A stretch of 31,145 nt of DNA from Ruminococcus sp. UBA4275 (GTDB taxonomy: Bacteria; Bacillota; Clostridia; Oscillospirales; Ruminococcaceae), in contig DGVV01000145.1 in the NCBI GenBank assembly GCA_002395085.1, positions 1 through 31,145 on the forward strand, given 5' to 3'. Shown one piece after another: positions 29,768 to 31,145 of the stretch. The notes beneath the pieces are model-generated. The model saw only the letters and a list, made by a program, of their open reading frames with translations, did no database searches and had not been told where the DNA came from. A program made the position numbers and the translations under genes. Position 1 is the stretch's first letter. Every line of letters starts with the position of its first letter.

Positions 29768-31145
29768 TGTCCACCCCCGCGTGTGCGGGGAAAAGAGCAG
29801 TAGGTTTGTAACCGGTACGCTCAATGAAGGATCACCCCCGCGTGTGCGGGGAAAAGCCCCTATCTGCTCCGCGTCGTTTTGTCTATTGAGGATCACCCCC
29901 GCGTGTGCGGGGAAAAGAAAGAAAACCGCCCCGAATTGGGGCGGCGCATAGGATCACCCCCGCGTGTGCGGGGAAAAGCCGCCGCTTTACGGATGCCTTG
30001 CCGCTGATTGGGGATCACCCCCGCGTGTGCGGGGAAAAGCCTTAACTTTATTAAAAAGAAAACCGCCCCGAAGGATCACCCCCGCGTGTGCGGGGAAAAG
30101 ATGCGTTTTTTAGTGTCGGGATTTTAATAAAAAGGATCACCCCCGCGTGTGCGGGGAAAAGCCAGCGAGAATCGCCCACAGAACGGAAGCATGAGGATCA
30201 CCCCCGCGTGTGCGGGGAAAAGCATTGCGAACCCTGAAATAAGGAGTATCCATAAGGATCACCCCCGCGTGTGCGGGGAAAAGTTTCTATTTTCTGGGAC
30301 AATTTGGAACAGGCTAGGATCACCCCCGCGTGTGCGGGGAAAAGGTCAGAGCCGGACGACTGCCACGCGGGGATCGAGGATCACCCCCGCGTGTGCGGGG
30401 AAAAGACCAACGGATTATGTTGAAATTGATTGAATTTAGGATCACCCCCGCGTGTGCGGGGAAAAGGAAATAAGGAGTTTCCAAAATCCACCGAGCAAAG
30501 GATCACCCCCGCGTGTGCGGGGAAAAGAGCGCAGATATAGAGGGATGCAACTACCTTGCAGGATCACCCCCGCGTGTGCGGGGAAAAGTGCGGCGCGCCC
30601 TGGTCTGTGTATGTGATGTAGGGATCACCCCCGCGTGTGCGGGGAAAAGCAGCTACGCGCCGGTATATACTGACGGCCTTAAGGATCACCCCCGCGTGTG
30701 CGGGGAAAAGTTGAATTTTTGCCACAAAAGCCCCTCTGACAAAGGATCACCCCCGCGTGTGCGGGGAAAAGATGATCAGGAACGGCGAGAACTCGTCAAA
30801 ATCAGGATCACCCCCGCGTGTGCGGGGAAAAGGGCGGTTAACGCGCGCGGCGAGTTTTACAATAAGGATCACCCCCGCGTGTGCGGGGAAAAGAATGTAT
30901 CGCACGCGATCCGCGCCTGAATCACAGGATCACCCCCGCGTGTGCGGGGAAAAGGTTCCAAATTGGAACAGTAATAATTATGCAAAAGGATCACCCCCGC
31001 GTGTGCGGGGAAAAGTGAGTTTCCAACCATTGAAAGTTTACCAAACCAGGATCACCCCCGCGTGTGCGGGGAAAAGTGCTCGTTCAAATCTATTGCTGCC
31101 CATTCAAGAGGATCACCCCCGCGTGTGCGGGGAAAAGCCCGCATA
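29768..31145 (-). CRISPR. CRISPR array, type I-E-like, 23 repeats, runs off the window
   Basis: Twenty-three 28-nt repeats start at 29768 and every 61 nt thereafter up to 31110, separated by 22 full spacers of exactly 33 nt; an eight-base stub of the next spacer reaches the window edge. On the plus strand the repeat starts GGATCA, contains the stem CCCCGC/GCGGGG and ends AAAAG. Read on the minus strand it ends in GTGATCC after the stem, like the 5' handle of type I-E repeats in Lactobacillus and Actinobacteria, so transcription is probably leftward. All repeats are identical except the leftmost (29768-29795), which has TGTCC for GGATC; a degenerate repeat is expected at the leader-distal end and agrees with that polarity. 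No cas gene is in the window. Confidence 0.97.

Noticed and set aside
29634..30920. Open frames running through the CRISPR array that translate to repeated ITPACAGK and DHPRVCGEK blocks
   Set aside because: They are the translated repeats in different frames, a classic annotation artefact; no ribosome-binding site or domain.

Overview
The window looks like the chromosome of a Gram-positive, plant-fibre-degrading gut or rumen anaerobe of the Ruminococcus/Oscillospirales type (Clostridia). The evidence is the Firmicutes gene orders (tig-clpP-clpX-lon-engB; rplS-lepB-rbgA-rnhB-yraN; hrcA-grpE-dnaK-dnaJ behind a CIRCE operator), strong AGGAGG ribosome-binding sites, consensus sigma-A promoters, and a secreted pectate lyase with a type I dockerin, a cellulosome hallmark. 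The species is inferred, not proven.

Layout. (1) 1-6.9 kb, minus strand: a protein quality-control block with trigger factor, ClpP, ClpX, Lon and the ribosome-assembly GTPase EngB. (2) 6.9-13.4 kb, minus strand: L19 with its own promoter, leader and terminator, followed by a tightly packed housekeeping operon: two tandem signal peptidases I, RbgA, RNase HII, YraN, a 68-residue zinc-ribbon protein, threonine synthase and a soluble metallophosphoesterase. (3) 13.4-16.8 kb: an 85-residue membrane protein on the plus strand, behind a promoter preceded by helically phased TCATGA repeats, and a large multidomain secreted pectate lyase on the minus strand. (4) 16.7-21.9 kb, plus strand: the CIRCE-controlled heat-shock operon hrcA-grpE-dnaK-dnaJ, with an extra 35-codon membrane micropeptide between dnaK and dnaJ. 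(5) 21.9-24.4 kb, plus strand: tRNA-Val(CAC), then a 703-residue polytopic membrane metallophosphoesterase. (6) 24.4-29.4 kb, minus strand: an exopolysaccharide module (nucleotide-sugar dehydratase, fused Wzz/tyrosine kinase, PHP-type tyrosine phosphatase, plus a ribbon-helix-helix protein) behind a perfect-consensus promoter and a roughly 415-nt leader with internal repeats. (7) 29.4-31.1 kb: an integrase remnant and a CRISPR array of 23 repeats with an exact 61-nt period that runs off the right edge.

The housekeeping genes fit a coherent proteostasis, translation and secretion picture. The accessory part (pectate lyase, capsule regulation, CRISPR, integrase remnant) fits a surface-active fibre degrader under phage pressure. 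The CRISPR repeat resembles type I-E. By repeat polarity the array is transcribed leftward, so the leader, and possibly cas genes, should lie to the right of the window. Two spacers overlap on the same target, which allows a candidate PAM to be read directly from the array.

The observations most worth following are the CRISPR overlap/PAM reading, the repeat-rich capsule leader, the phased TCATGA repeats, the micropeptide inside the heat-shock operon and the membrane-tethered phosphoesterase. No wholly new multi-gene system can be demonstrated from the sequence alone.
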